Of a DNA stretch of 64,000 nucleotides, positions 17,292 through 26,300 are shown in pieces. Both the position numbers and the translations under genes were made by a program. Position 1 is the first letter of the stretch. Each line of letters opens with the position of its first letter. The notes below the pieces were generated by a model, which was not told the DNA's origin, made no database searches, and was given only the letters and a program-made list of their open reading frames with translations. Origin of the DNA: Orbaceae bacterium lpD04 (GTDB taxonomy: Bacteria; Pseudomonadota; Gammaproteobacteria; Enterobacterales; Orbaceae); the NCBI GenBank assembly GCA_036251935.1, contig CP133967.1, forward strand, positions 1,497,488-1,561,487, written 5' to 3'.

Positions 17292-17806
17292 GTAGTACAA
17301 ATGTTTTAGCGTTAGATGGTGAAGCAATACAGATTAAAAACCCGCAAATCGTACTAAAGGAAACGATTGCAGAAGAAGACCAGAGCGGGCAATCATCATC
17401 AACAACGGCTAGCGAACAAGGCCAAAAAGCAAAGGTTTTAAGCGTTAGCGGTGTAATTGAATATACAAGCGTGGCCTGCTTGACCCGGTTATTTGAGTTA
17501 GCAGGGCAAAGAACAGAAAGCGGGGCCAAAAAAGTCTATCGAATCGCTAACAGCTTAGCGCTGGCTGTCAAATTTCGGCAGGGCGTTTTTTCGGGGGAGA
17601 TATCGGCAACGCCCGATAGTAAATTTTTAGCTTGGAATGTGAGTTTTACACTAAAAGAGCGTTTTTCGGTGCCGGAAAAAAAAGAAGCAATAAAACAATC
17701 TGATAGTGGCGAGTTGATTATTGATGATGATAAAGCAGACGATAAAGCCGATTTAAATGGGTTTGAAGAAAACATGTTAAATAAAATAGATAAGGCTCTA
17801 TCATGA
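17288..17806 (+). CDS. HP1-type late protein, probable baseplate component
   Basis: A 172-residue protein with a disordered acidic N-terminal part (KETIAEEDQSGQSSSTTASE). A folded middle (VLSVSGVIEYTSVACLTRLFELAG, then FSGEISATPDSKFLAWNVSFTL) follows, with a very acidic C-terminus (DDDKADDKADL). The strand-rich middle resembles baseplate proteins that act with the hub (LysM/gp53-type position), but I cannot assign a family. It overlaps the hub-spike gene start by four bases. Confidence 0.65.
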   Translation: MSSTNVLALDGEAIQIKNPQIVLKETIAEEDQSGQSSSTTASEQGQKAKVLSVSGVIEYTSVACLTRLFELAGQRTESGAKKVYRIANSLALAVKFRQGVFSGEISATPDSKFLAWNVSFTLKERFSVPEKKEAIKQSDSGELIIDDDKADDKADLNGFEENMLNKIDKALS

Positions 17807-19512
17807 AAATTATTAAAAAATTAGTTATTAATAACATCGAAAAGCAACTAATTGATACTAATATTTTGTTAGAGTTAAGCGGCTGCGGCCGTGGATTTAT
17901 TGTCGTCAATGCTGAACAATCAGAAATACTGACAAATACAATAGTAAAAATTGATCTCGGCTACTATGGCTCTGTTTCTCGCTGGTTCACTGGTTATGTT
18001 GAAAGTGAGCAGCCGGCGAAAAAAGGTACCAAAAAATTAATCATTCGAGAGCTGATAGGCGTTTATAGTCGTGAGTTTAATTGTTCTTTTCAGCACCCGA
18101 CAATTAAAGATATTACAAACTGGCTAACCGCTAATTACCAATTAAAATTTGATTTACCGGACAAAGACTATATTAATACGAAAATACCGCATTTTAAGCA
18201 TTCCGGCACGGGTAACCATTTATTAAAGGCAATCGGCGAGGCGTTTAATATTGCAGATTATGTTTTTTATCAAAATCAAGTCGGTACCATTTATTTGGGT
18301 AGTTATAGCGATTGTTATTACGGTGATAAGCAAATCGATTTAGGCGACGATTTAAATAAAATGTCGTTAAGTACCACGGGTGTTAATACTATAGTGGTGC
18401 CGTTTGTGCCAAAAATCCGCCCTGGCGTCATATTAAATAATCGGATAGTTAAAGAGGTTAATTTAATTAATGATGAACTTCATTTGACATTTGATGGCGG
18501 TAATCGTGATCAGTTTAAAAAACAATTAAGTAAAAGCAATCCGGAGATTTCCGCCGGCTATCATTTGCCGATGTTTGGTCGGGTAGTTGCAATTAGTGAT
18601 ATTTGTAATACCGGTAATATATCAACGCCATTTCGTCCGCGTTATGCGGTTGATGTGCAATTGCTCGATGAAAATGGCGAGGATTCAAGCGCCCTCGTAT
18701 TTAAAGCGGTACCTTTACCGGTGGCGCTCGGTAGTTGGGAAAAGGGCGCATTTTGTTATCCAGATATCGGATCGGTAGTTGATATCGCTTTCGCTTATGG
18801 TAGAGCTGATCAGCCGATCATACGTAATGTGTACCCGGTTAATGTCGCCGTGCCGGCAATTAAGCACGGTGAGATCTTAATACAGCAACGACCAGAGGTT
18901 TATCAGCGAATAGATAAAGTCGGAAACATAACCAGGGAAACCGATCAGGAATTGCGAGACGTTAGCCGAGATCATTATATTACAGCAGATAACCAGGATA
19001 ATAATATCATTGAGCGTAAAACGACTATAAGCGCAAATGATGAAATTAATGTATTAGGCAATAGAACGGTTAATGCTGGGGCGATTGCAGTATCGACAAT
19101 ACAAGATTTCGGGATTGGTACCGGCGCAAATTATTATCATTATGTTAAGCAAAATTATGAGTTAACGATTGATGCAAATTACACGTTAAAAGCAAATGCG
19201 ATTAGCGTGGCCGCAAACAATGATATACAAGTGATAGCAAAACAAATCAGTGAAAAGGCCGACACAATTTATTCAATCGTGGCCGGGAATAATGCGCAAA
19301 TTATGGCGCCGTCAATCTGGCTTGGTAGTTCTACAATTAACGCTACACAGTGCATGTTAGATACGCTCGACTTAGTCAAGCGCCTGGCAGATTTAACCGC
19401 TGCGCATGTCCACGGCAACAGCTCACCACCTAACAATGGCAGTGCAATAAGCGCTCTAAGCAAAGACGCTGCAAGCACAAACGATAAGTATTCATCAATC
19501 ATAGCGAAATAA
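17803..19512 (+). CDS. Fused tail hub (GpD-like) and spike (GpV-like) protein, VgrG-like
   Basis: This 569-residue protein combines two P2 functions. Residues ~1-255 resemble a late-control D/gp27-type hub (IKIDLGYYGSVSRWFTGYVES, GTGNHLLKAIGEAFNIADY). Residues ~260-360 contain an OB-fold like gpV/gp5 (FGRVVAISD, RYAVDVQLLDENG, WEKGAFCYPDIGSVVDIAF). From ~390 on there is a beta-helix-like region with VgrG-style wording (ADNQDNNIIERKTTISANDEINVLG), then AAHVHGNSSPPNNGSA. It would form the piercing tip below the tape measure. It is the last gene of the operon, with a terminator 20 bases after the stop. Confidence 0.8.
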   Translation: MKIIKKLVINNIEKQLIDTNILLELSGCGRGFIVVNAEQSEILTNTIVKIDLGYYGSVSRWFTGYVESEQPAKKGTKKLIIRELIGVYSREFNCSFQHPTIKDITNWLTANYQLKFDLPDKDYINTKIPHFKHSGTGNHLLKAIGEAFNIADYVFYQNQVGTIYLGSYSDCYYGDKQIDLGDDLNKMSLSTTGVNTIVVPFVPKIRPGVILNNRIVKEVNLINDELHLTFDGGNRDQFKKQLSKSNPEISAGYHLPMFGRVVAISDICNTGNISTPFRPRYAVDVQLLDENGEDSSALVFKAVPLPVALGSWEKGAFCYPDIGSVVDIAFAYGRADQPIIRNVYPVNVAVPAIKHGEILIQQRPEVYQRIDKVGNITRETDQELRDVSRDHYITADNQDNNIIERKTTISANDEINVLGNRTVNAGAIAVSTIQDFGIGTGANYYHYVKQNYELTIDANYTLKANAISVAANNDIQVIAKQISEKADTIYSIVAGNNAQIMAPSIWLGSSTINATQCMLDTLDLVKRLADLTAAHVHGNSSPPNNGSAISALSKDAASTNDKYSSIIAK

Positions 19513-19531
19513 ACGCGCTTTTTTCCTCATT

Positions 19532-19556
19532 GCCCGCATAACGCGGGCTTTTTTAT
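19532..19556 (+). terminator. Intrinsic terminator of the phage late operon
   Basis: The stem GCCCGC (19532-19537) / GCGGGC (19543-19548) has a short ATAAC loop and is followed directly by a run of T. It lies 20 bases after the hub-spike stop codon. Confidence 0.88.
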
Positions 19557-19997
19557 GTCCATTAAAAGCCCACACCAGCAAATATTAATCCGACCAAATC
19601 GGCGCTACACCGCTCCCGCCTACGGGTTTCGATCTGTAATTTTTTTTCAGTTTTATTTTACTACAAAACAAATTGCCGGGGCTTGTTGTAAAAAGGATCT
19701 GATAGGATCGTAAGAAACTGAAATAATTGAAAGACTTTTCACTTTTTTACAGTTTTTGAGTATATAAAAGGATTGTTGCGATGCTTTAATTTACTGATTT
19801 ATTTATATATTTTTATTTTAGGTGACATTATTTAAAATAATTTCTTACGTTAAAAATAAAAATCTATTTGATTTTAAAATAGATTTTTATTTTAAAAACT
19901 GAAATTAGAAATAGAGTAGATATTATGATTTATTCTATATCTGTTATGTTATATTTAATATTATATAAATCTACTAATAATATAAAAGGACATAAAA
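19557..19997. other. Non-coding prophage right-end region with a 17-bp hairpin
   Basis: No gene is visible in this 440-base stretch, which becomes very AT-rich after 19780. Its main structure is a perfect 17-bp inverted repeat: arms 19853-19869 and 19877-19893 (AAAATAAAAATCTATTT and its complement) with a 7-base loop. Either strand gives a U-rich end, so it may terminate transcription in both directions. The last 100 bases are AT-rich enough to contain a promoter for the gene at 19998, but I cannot pick one box with confidence. Confidence 0.6.
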
Positions 19998-20336
19998 ATG
20001 GCTTTAGTAAAAATAAAAGATGTCAGTATTAATGACTTAGTGGAAATAAATAAAGTAAATTTATTTAACTATACTATTGAGGATCGATATAGTAAAAACC
20101 CAACATTAGCCTATGATTCAGCTGATTATGATATTTGTATAGCTGTTGTGGCTACACTTTCTACTGAAACTATTAAACATATAGCTATCTTTATATATAA
20201 CCAATTAAAAAATAGAAAGAAAAATAAAATTGAAATCGATAAGAAAACTATGAATGTGGATCCGGTAACTATAGAAAATATTACCAATATGTTGAAAGAA
20301 ATAAGAGAAAAAGACAAAAACAATAAATTTAATTGA
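19998..20336 (+). CDS. Small hypothetical protein at the prophage right end (possible moron)
   Basis: A 112-residue protein with a good AAAGGA ribosome site (19985-19990) seven bases before ATG. I do not recognise it with confidence. It shows an N-terminal charged part, a hydrophobic helix-like stretch (DICIAVVATLSTETIKHIAIF, ~48-67), a basic KNRKKNKIEID and a helix after VDPVTIENI. It stands alone between the late-operon terminator and the tRNA and is much more AT-rich than the phage genes. Those are signs of independently acquired cargo. The strand-helix order loosely resembles small effector-associated (EACC1-like) or membrane-linked accessory proteins; that is a guess. Confidence 0.6.
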   Translation: MALVKIKDVSINDLVEINKVNLFNYTIEDRYSKNPTLAYDSADYDICIAVVATLSTETIKHIAIFIYNQLKNRKKNKIEIDKKTMNVDPVTIENITNMLKEIREKDKNNKFN

Positions 20337-20500
20337 TTATAGAAAAAAAAATTCAGCTATACGTCATATTAATTTGGCAATTTTTACTTAGTATTAATAA
20401 ATTGATTTTCTGTATCGCCACTTTACCGCCATTGCTCAATGTTTAAACAATTAACGAAACTTTATTTTTATCATAACACTTTGTTTTAAACTAAGTTCTA

Positions 20501-20576
20501 TGGTGGGTTGTGGGGGGATCGAACCCACGACCAATTGATTAAGAGTCAACTGCTCTACCGACTGAGCTAACAACCC
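20501..20576 (-). tRNA. tRNA-Lys (anticodon CUU)
   Basis: Read on the minus strand, the gene begins GGGTTGTTAGCTCAG and ends ACAACCCACCA, giving a 7-bp acceptor stem GGGTTGT/ACAACCC and an encoded CCA. The anticodon arm is GTTGA-CTCTTAA-TCAAT, so the anticodon is CTT (Lys). The T arm (GTGGG-TTCGATC-CCCCAC) is intact. Apart from the anticodon it closely resembles the enterobacterial tRNA-Lys(UUU). Its 3' end points toward the prophage. Confidence 0.95.
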
Positions 20577-20893
20577 ACTTTGTAAAGTCAGACGTATTCT
20601 ATCTAAACATACATTTAAAATCAAATATAAAAAAAGGTAATCAGTATGTATTATCGCTAAGTGGTTGAAACTTGAAGCAATAATCAATATTTTTCGAATT
20701 TTCTCTAAATATATTAATATGATATCTTTACGAATAATTTAAAATAAACTTGCTATATATACGCGAATATGCGTTAATAGATGTCACATAATAACGCGTA
20801 GTTTTTTTAATTATTAAAAATATTATGTAAGTTTTATGTAAACGAGCATACGTGATGATATGCAGCAATTACTTTTTTAGGAAAATTTTTGAA
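20577..20893. other. Intergenic region: tRNA promoter side and cold-shock gene leader
   Basis: No gene is visible in these 317 bases. They separate the leftward tRNA from the rightward cold-shock gene and so must hold both promoters. Short inverted repeats ahead of the csp start (ACGC...GCGT near 20761-20774; GCGTTA...TAACGC spanning ~20771-20803) would fold in a long 5' leader. Such a leader is typical of cold-regulated csp mRNAs, though this one is not matched to a known element. Confidence 0.45.
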
Positions 20894-21103
20894 ATGACAA
20901 AGAAAACTGGCCAAGTTAAATGGTTTAACGAAAATAAAGGTTTTGGATTTATCACTCCTGCTGATGGTAGCAAAGATGTATTTGTTCACTTCTCAGCTAT
21001 TATGAATGAAGGATTTAAAACATTAGCGGAAGGGCAAAACGTAGAATTCGTTATCCAAGATAGCGCTCGTGGTCCAGCAGCAGCTGAAGTTAAAGTAATC
21101 TAA
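20894..21103 (+). CDS. Cold-shock domain protein (CspA/CspE family)
   Basis: A 69-residue single cold-shock domain that binds single-stranded nucleic acid and melts RNA structure. RNP1 (KGFGFI) and RNP2 (VFVHF) are intact, preceded by [18 protein letters not shown] chose ATG 20894 ([11 protein letters not shown]) over an upstream in-frame ATG at 20852 because it gives the exact family N-terminus and has AGGA eleven bases upstream. [11 protein letters not shown] followed by GPAAAEV is closest to the CspC/CspE group. A terminator follows. Confidence 0.93.
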   Translation: MTKKTGQVKWFNENKGFGFITPADGSKDVFVHFSAIMNEGFKTLAEGQNVEFVIQDSARGPAAAEVKVI

Positions 21104-21130
21104 TAACTTTATTGTTATTTTATTAATAGA

Positions 21131-21155
21131 AACCCGTCTATCGAGCGGGTTTTTT
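21131..21155 (+). terminator. Terminator after the cold-shock gene
   Basis: Arms AACCCG (21131-21136) and CGGGTT (21146-21151) with a 9-base loop are followed by T residues. The last bases run into the stop codon of the convergent nuclease gene. Confidence 0.75.
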
Positions 21156-21621
21156 ATTTTATCGCTCTTCGTTTAAATTCCCATGGTGCAACTGGGTTAT
21201 CTTCTTGCCATAAACCTAAATGGTTTTGTTTAGCTTTTGTTTCTAGCATAATCATAGTTTTATTTGATGCTTTATTTCGATATCGATAGGCCCAAGCATA
21301 GCCGTTTAAAACCATCAACTCATTAATATTTTGTTTTTTATAATAAATGGTTCCTAGCATGCGGTTATAAATATCCTGACCTTGTTCTTTAATTAAAACG
21401 ACTTTTTTAGTAATTAATGATGATAAAAATTGCTTTGATTCATTTACGAAGGGTTGTCCTCTTTCTGGCGCATCGATATCAACTAAACGGATCCGGATTC
21501 TCTTATTATTATAAGTCAGTACATCAATCGTATCACCATCAATAATATTAATCACTTTGGCCGAAAAATCTGCAAAAGCAGAAGTACTTAGGAACATTAT
21601 TAAAACTAGTAACTTTCTCAT
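21154..21621 (-). CDS. Secreted staphylococcal-nuclease-like (SNase) protein
   Basis: A 155-residue protein with an N-terminal signal peptide (MRKLLVLIMFLSTSAFA, cleavage after AFA) and one SNase OB-fold domain. The conserved active-site blocks are present: IDGDTIDVL, then RIRLVDIDAPERGQPF with Arg/Asp/Glu, and NRMLGTIYY with the second catalytic Arg. It should be a Ca2+-dependent periplasmic or secreted nuclease. I prefer ATG 21621, which starts the signal peptide and has GGAG upstream; an in-frame TTG at 21639 is less likely. It is convergent with csp. Confidence 0.88.
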   Translation of the reverse strand: MRKLLVLIMFLSTSAFADFSAKVINIIDGDTIDVLTYNNKRIRIRLVDIDAPERGQPFVNESKQFLSSLITKKVVLIKEQGQDIYNRMLGTIYYKKQNINELMVLNGYAWAYRYRNKASNKTMIMLETKAKQNHLGLWQEDNPVAPWEFKRRAIK

Positions 21622-21932
21622 AAAACTTAGTAACTCCAAATGGGCATTAGCTTGTAAATATTTAATATACTATCGTAATCCTGATATTTTTTGGGTAGAA
21701 AAAATAGTCGGTTTTTATTTTAGTATTTGATATTGCTTAAGTTAATATGATATCTATCTATTTTCAATAACTATTACTAGACTTTTGCAAATTACCTTAA
21801 TGAGTGTATCGGTTATTGGTATGATAAAAATTGTTAGATTGCTTGATTTTATTGGTACATGATAATATTTGTATTGCCTTTAAACTCGTGACGTTTAATA
21901 TACAATTATAGCCACAAAGGATAATTTATTTT

Positions 21933-22766
21933 ATGTACCTCATTTCATTCAAACAAGCTGAATTTGCCTATACTTTCATTGATTATATGGCAACGAAAGA
22001 TATCATTTTACGAACAGAGTTAGATAAAGACGGTAACAGCCAGTTATTTTTCGATGATAGTTGCGATGACAAACTCACCATAGTTAAACAAGAACTAGAA
22101 CAATATATTCAAAATCCTTATGATAAACGTTATCTTGATGCTACTTGGCAAAAAAGCAATAATCATTCATTTAAACTACCCGCAAAAAAATTGAATGCGG
22201 GCATACTTAACCTCGCGCCAGTCGGGGTAATTACACTTATTATTACCATTGTTTGTATTGCGCTCTATGGTTTATTGTTTATTTTTGGGCCAACTCAAAT
22301 ATTAACGTATCTAGGCTACCCACTTCCTGGTCAGCAAGCTCAATTGTGGCGCTATATTACGCCAATTTTTATTCATTTTTCATTATTACATATTGTGTTT
22401 AATATAATGTGGTGGTGGTATTTAGGTGGAATGATTGAACATCTAAAAGGGCGATTTAAGCTAATCGAAATCACGGTTATTTCAGGCTTGCTCTCTAACT
22501 ATGCTCAAGCGAGTATTTCAGGGCCTGATTTTGGCGGGTTATCTGGCGTTGTTTATGCTTTAATGGGATATGTATGGTTATATGGTGAGACGCGGCCATC
22601 ATCGGGCTTACGATTTGAACGGGCAATGATAATTATTATTATCGTTTGGTTACTAGCTGGTTTCACTGGCATTTTAGGGCCGATAGCAAATACCGCTCAC
22701 TTGGTTGGGCTTATTGTTGGTTTACTTTTAGCCGTTAAAGATATTTGGTTTATCAAAAAACAATAA
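21933..22766 (+). CDS. glpG: Rhomboid intramembrane serine protease GlpG
   Basis: GlpG cleaves membrane proteins within the bilayer. The 277-residue length equals the E. coli enzyme. Residues 1-~65 form the cytoplasmic N-domain; six membrane segments follow from ~90. The catalytic dyad is Ser204 (GGLSGVVYALMG) and His256 (NTAHLVG), and the WWWYLGGMIEHLKG loop before the GxSG helix is typical. AAAGGATAA lies ten bases before the start. In enterobacteria glpG sits with glpE/glpR; here the NRPS gene lies downstream instead. Confidence 0.95.
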   Translation: MYLISFKQAEFAYTFIDYMATKDIILRTELDKDGNSQLFFDDSCDDKLTIVKQELEQYIQNPYDKRYLDATWQKSNNHSFKLPAKKLNAGILNLAPVGVITLIITIVCIALYGLLFIFGPTQILTYLGYPLPGQQAQLWRYITPIFIHFSLLHIVFNIMWWWYLGGMIEHLKGRFKLIEITVISGLLSNYAQASISGPDFGGLSGVVYALMGYVWLYGETRPSSGLRFERAMIIIIIVWLLAGFTGILGPIANTAHLVGLIVGLLLAVKDIWFIKKQ

Positions 22767-23329
22767 CTGATATTTTAAATTATCCTTTTCATTTCCTCAC
22801 GCTATATTCAATTTTAAGCAGACTTAAAAAACGATAAGTCTGCTTAAATCATATCTATCTGTTTATTATAAGTTAATTATTATCATCTTAAAATATTTTT
22901 ATAAATCATTGAAACTTTGCGCAAATTTTTGTATGTTAATGGAGTAACCAATATGGATTATCTATTTAGGTACATTCAAGATTCTTTATTCTAAAAAAAA
23001 TAATAAGAGATTTGTATGCTTCCACTTTATAATAATATTAAAAATCAATTCAATATCCGTTGTTTTAAGAATCCTCTCAAATTTTACGTGACATTAGTTA
23101 CGCTGTTTAAATTACTAGTTAATTATTCTAGTATTTTGACGTTATCTTATTTAAATACTAAAAGCCTTAGTTATTATCGCCAATCCTTACCTACAAGCCT
23201 TTTATTCAGTAATCAAAAAACGCATATGTGTACTTTATTTACTCACGTTTTAATACTCAATAAAACGACTATTTTCATTTCAACTCATTAGTTTCGAATT
23301 ATATTTAATAAATTTTCTGTTACTGATAT
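22767..23329. promoter_or_regulatory. Leader region upstream of the NRPS gene
   Basis: This 563-base gap contains a perfect 13-bp inverted repeat: TTTAAGCAGACTT (22813-22825) with AAGTCTGCTTAAA (22836-22848), loop 10 bases. It lacks a long U tail, so it is a weak terminator for glpG or a regulatory hairpin. Further on, a GGAG site precedes a 13-codon frame (22953-22994, MDYLFRYIQDSLF). An unconvincing 91-codon frame follows at 23016-23291. The NRPS promoter must lie here, but I cannot fix its boxes, and the NRPS start itself has no strong ribosome site. Confidence 0.45.
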
Positions 23330-26300
23330 ATGGATATAAAAAATATGAACCATACTAAACTTACGCCTTATCAATCAATTTTTTATTATGAATGGTTAAA
23401 TAATCCTAGTCGAAGTGATTATAATATCGTTATCGATAATATCGTAATTGGTAAACTCGATCGGCAAAAATATGATAATAGTTTCAAAAGACTATTAAAT
23501 GAGCACTTTATTACACGGCATCTAATCAAAGATAGCGAAGACGGGCCATTTTGGCAACTTGCTGAACCTATTGTTAATTTAACGACTTTTCATGAGCAGC
23601 CTTTAGATGATGAACAAATCTACACATTAGTTACGCAGCCTTTCGATTTACATCATGGTCCATTAGTTAGAATTCACCTAATTAAACTCGGTGATGAACG
23701 TTATAGAATGATTTTTATTTTTCATCATATTGTTGTCGATGGCATTAGCACGGCTGAAATTTGGGACAAGTGGCGTAATTTATATAACGGCATTGATTAT
23801 CAGGTTCCATCGTTATCACAACAAACGATAATGCATCAAAATCTTTATCAATATTTTGATCATTTATTTGTTAACCATAAAACGCAAATGTGCCATTTTT
23901 GGCAAACACATTTGCATGATTTACCTGGCGTTGATCTTAGCTTTCTAAAATCACATCAAGCTCGCTTAAATCAAACAAAAACATCATCTATTATTGAATA
24001 TCTCTTTGATTATGATGAGAAAATCACTAATCAGGTTAATAGTTTACGTCGTCAGTATAAAATTACCCCATATTTATTTGGTCAGCTTGTGATGGCGGTT
24101 GCACTAAATAAAATCGCTAACATTGATAATATCGCCTTAGCATATCCCATTGCTATTTTGGAAGGTAAAGAGCTATTGTATGGCTCACATATCAATACGA
24201 TGATTATTGATTACCGATTTGATGAACAAACCACGCTTAATTCACTTATTTGCCAAACACTCGCTTTTTATAAACAGCTAAAACTTGCTAATGCTAAATA
24301 TTTACCAATTAATGAGATCATTCGCTTTGGTGGCGATTCATCACTATTAAATATTGCTTTTGCACAAACTTTTTATCGTGATCATGAAGCCGGTTTAATT
24401 GATATTAAAACTGAATCTGTAAATCACAACTTTCAAGTAGATCTAGCCAGTAAATTACTTTTCGAGCAGCAAGAACACAACAACAAAATCAATTATCGTG
24501 TTCGTTTTGATAGCCGTATTCTTGATGAAAAGTTAGTGAAAAATTTTATTCATTTTTACCAAAAACTTTTTATTGATATTTTAACGATACTGACTAATCA
24601 ACAAAGTCATACTTTGATTAAAAATATTGATCTTATTAAACGTAGCAACTATCTGCCAATAACCTCAGCTAGGCCATTCGAACCCACACTTGATGCCCAT
24701 ATAATAGAGCGTATTGAACAAGTTGTTGAAAAATTTCCAGATCGTTACGCTATTATTTATAACGATAACTCTCTAACCTATCAGCAGCTTAATCAACAGG
24801 CTAATCAGTTAGCACGTTATTTGATTGCTAATTTTAAACTTCAAGCTGACGATTTAATTGCACTGTGCATGGAAAAATCAGCACTATTGCCGGTTTGTAT
24901 CATAGCAATATTAAAGGCTGGGGCGGCTTATGTACCTATCGATCCTAAAGCGCCACCGCAAAGATTTGCCTATATATTAAAAGATACAAATGCTAAAGCA
25001 ATACTCACTAATGAGTGCCTTAATACCGCTTTAAAATCAGTGATTAATGAAACAAATACGCCGCATATCAAGATTGATGAACCTAAAATTCAGCGTATTT
25101 TAAGTGCCTATCAAAATGATAATTTAAATTTAACAATTAGCGCTTCTCAATTGGCCTATATCATTTATACCAGTGGCACGACCGGCGCTCCAAAAGGCGT
25201 TATGATTGAGCATAGTGGCTTAATTAATTTAGCCATTAATCAAGGAAATGAATTTGGTTTGGCATTTGACCATCACACAACAAAAAACTGTTTATGGTAT
25301 GCAAGTTATGTCTTTGATGCCCATGTATCAGAATGCTTTACCGCCATTGCTAATGGCCATGTATTACATATTGTTAGCGAAGATATACGGCTTGATTTTA
25401 ACTCGTTAGCCAATTATATCAAGGTCAATAACCTTGATATTGCAACCATTCCACCTGCATTATTAAATAAAGACCAACTGCTTTCGTTAAATACCCTTAT
25501 TGTTGCAGGGGAAAGTGCTAATATTGAAATAATGGATCGCTATAGTTTGCAAGGTACTCAGGTAATTAATGCTTATGGACCAACTGAAAGTACGGTGTGT
25601 GCATCACTGCATCATTATCAAATAGGCGACAGTAATCTTAATATAGGCAGGCCATTAACAAATATTAAGGCATATATTTTAGATAAAAATTTAAAGCCAG
25701 TTCCAGAAGGGGTTATTGGTGATTTATATATCAGTGGTATTGGGCTTGCTCGCGGATATTTAAATAATATAGAGCAAAGTGAACAAGCATTTATTATTAA
25801 CCCATTTGAAGCGAATAGAGCAAAGCAAGCAAGATTGTATAAAACGGGTGATCTAGCACGAAAAATGCTTGATGATACTATTGAATATGTGGGGCGAAAA
25901 GATTTTCAAGTAAAGATTCGAGGTTTTAGAATTGAGCTGGTCGAAATTGAAAATTGCCTAATGCAAATGACACAAATCAGCCAAGCAGTAGTATTGGCAT
26001 ATACGCTAAACTCTGGCTTAAAAACATTAGTCGCTTACTATATTACACAAGATGTGATTGATGAGGCGCAAATGCTAAAACATTTAAGTGATTTTCTACC
26101 TGAATATATGTTGCCAACCGCCTTTATTCATTTAAAAACGCTTCCTTTAACGGTTAATGGTAAGTTAAATAGGTCGGCATTACCGCAGCCTGATTTCAAT
26201 GATAAAACAAAGTATCAAGCACCGACAAATAATATAGAAACGATACTATGTCAAATCTATGCACAGGCATTAGGAATTGATGAAAATAAGTTAGGTATTG

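Larger units (their letters stand above)
1..20500. mobile_element. HP1/P2-like prophage, late (structural and lysis) half
   Basis: A continuous block of myovirus genes fills this stretch, in the order known for Haemophilus phage HP1 and related P2-like phages. Portal and terminase diverge from scaffold, capsid and small terminase; then come completion proteins, contractile sheath and tube, lysis cassette, chaperone, tape measure, baseplate, fibre and hub. All reading frames are open, so nothing visible shows decay. The left end (integrase, repressor, replication) is outside the window. The right end is placed by inference just before the 3' end of tRNA-Lys at 20501, a common target for tyrosine integrases. 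A capsid and a terminase argue against a defective tailocin. Confidence 0.85.

Noticed and set aside
1-19512. Tailocin (headless phage-tail bacteriocin)
   Set aside because: Portal, both terminase subunits, scaffold protease and capsid are all present and open, so this is a full phage late region.
23016-23291. 91-codon frame upstream of the NRPS gene
   Set aside because: It has only a weak AAGAGA site and a low-complexity, non-domain-like composition. It lies in an AT-rich leader where chance frames are common.
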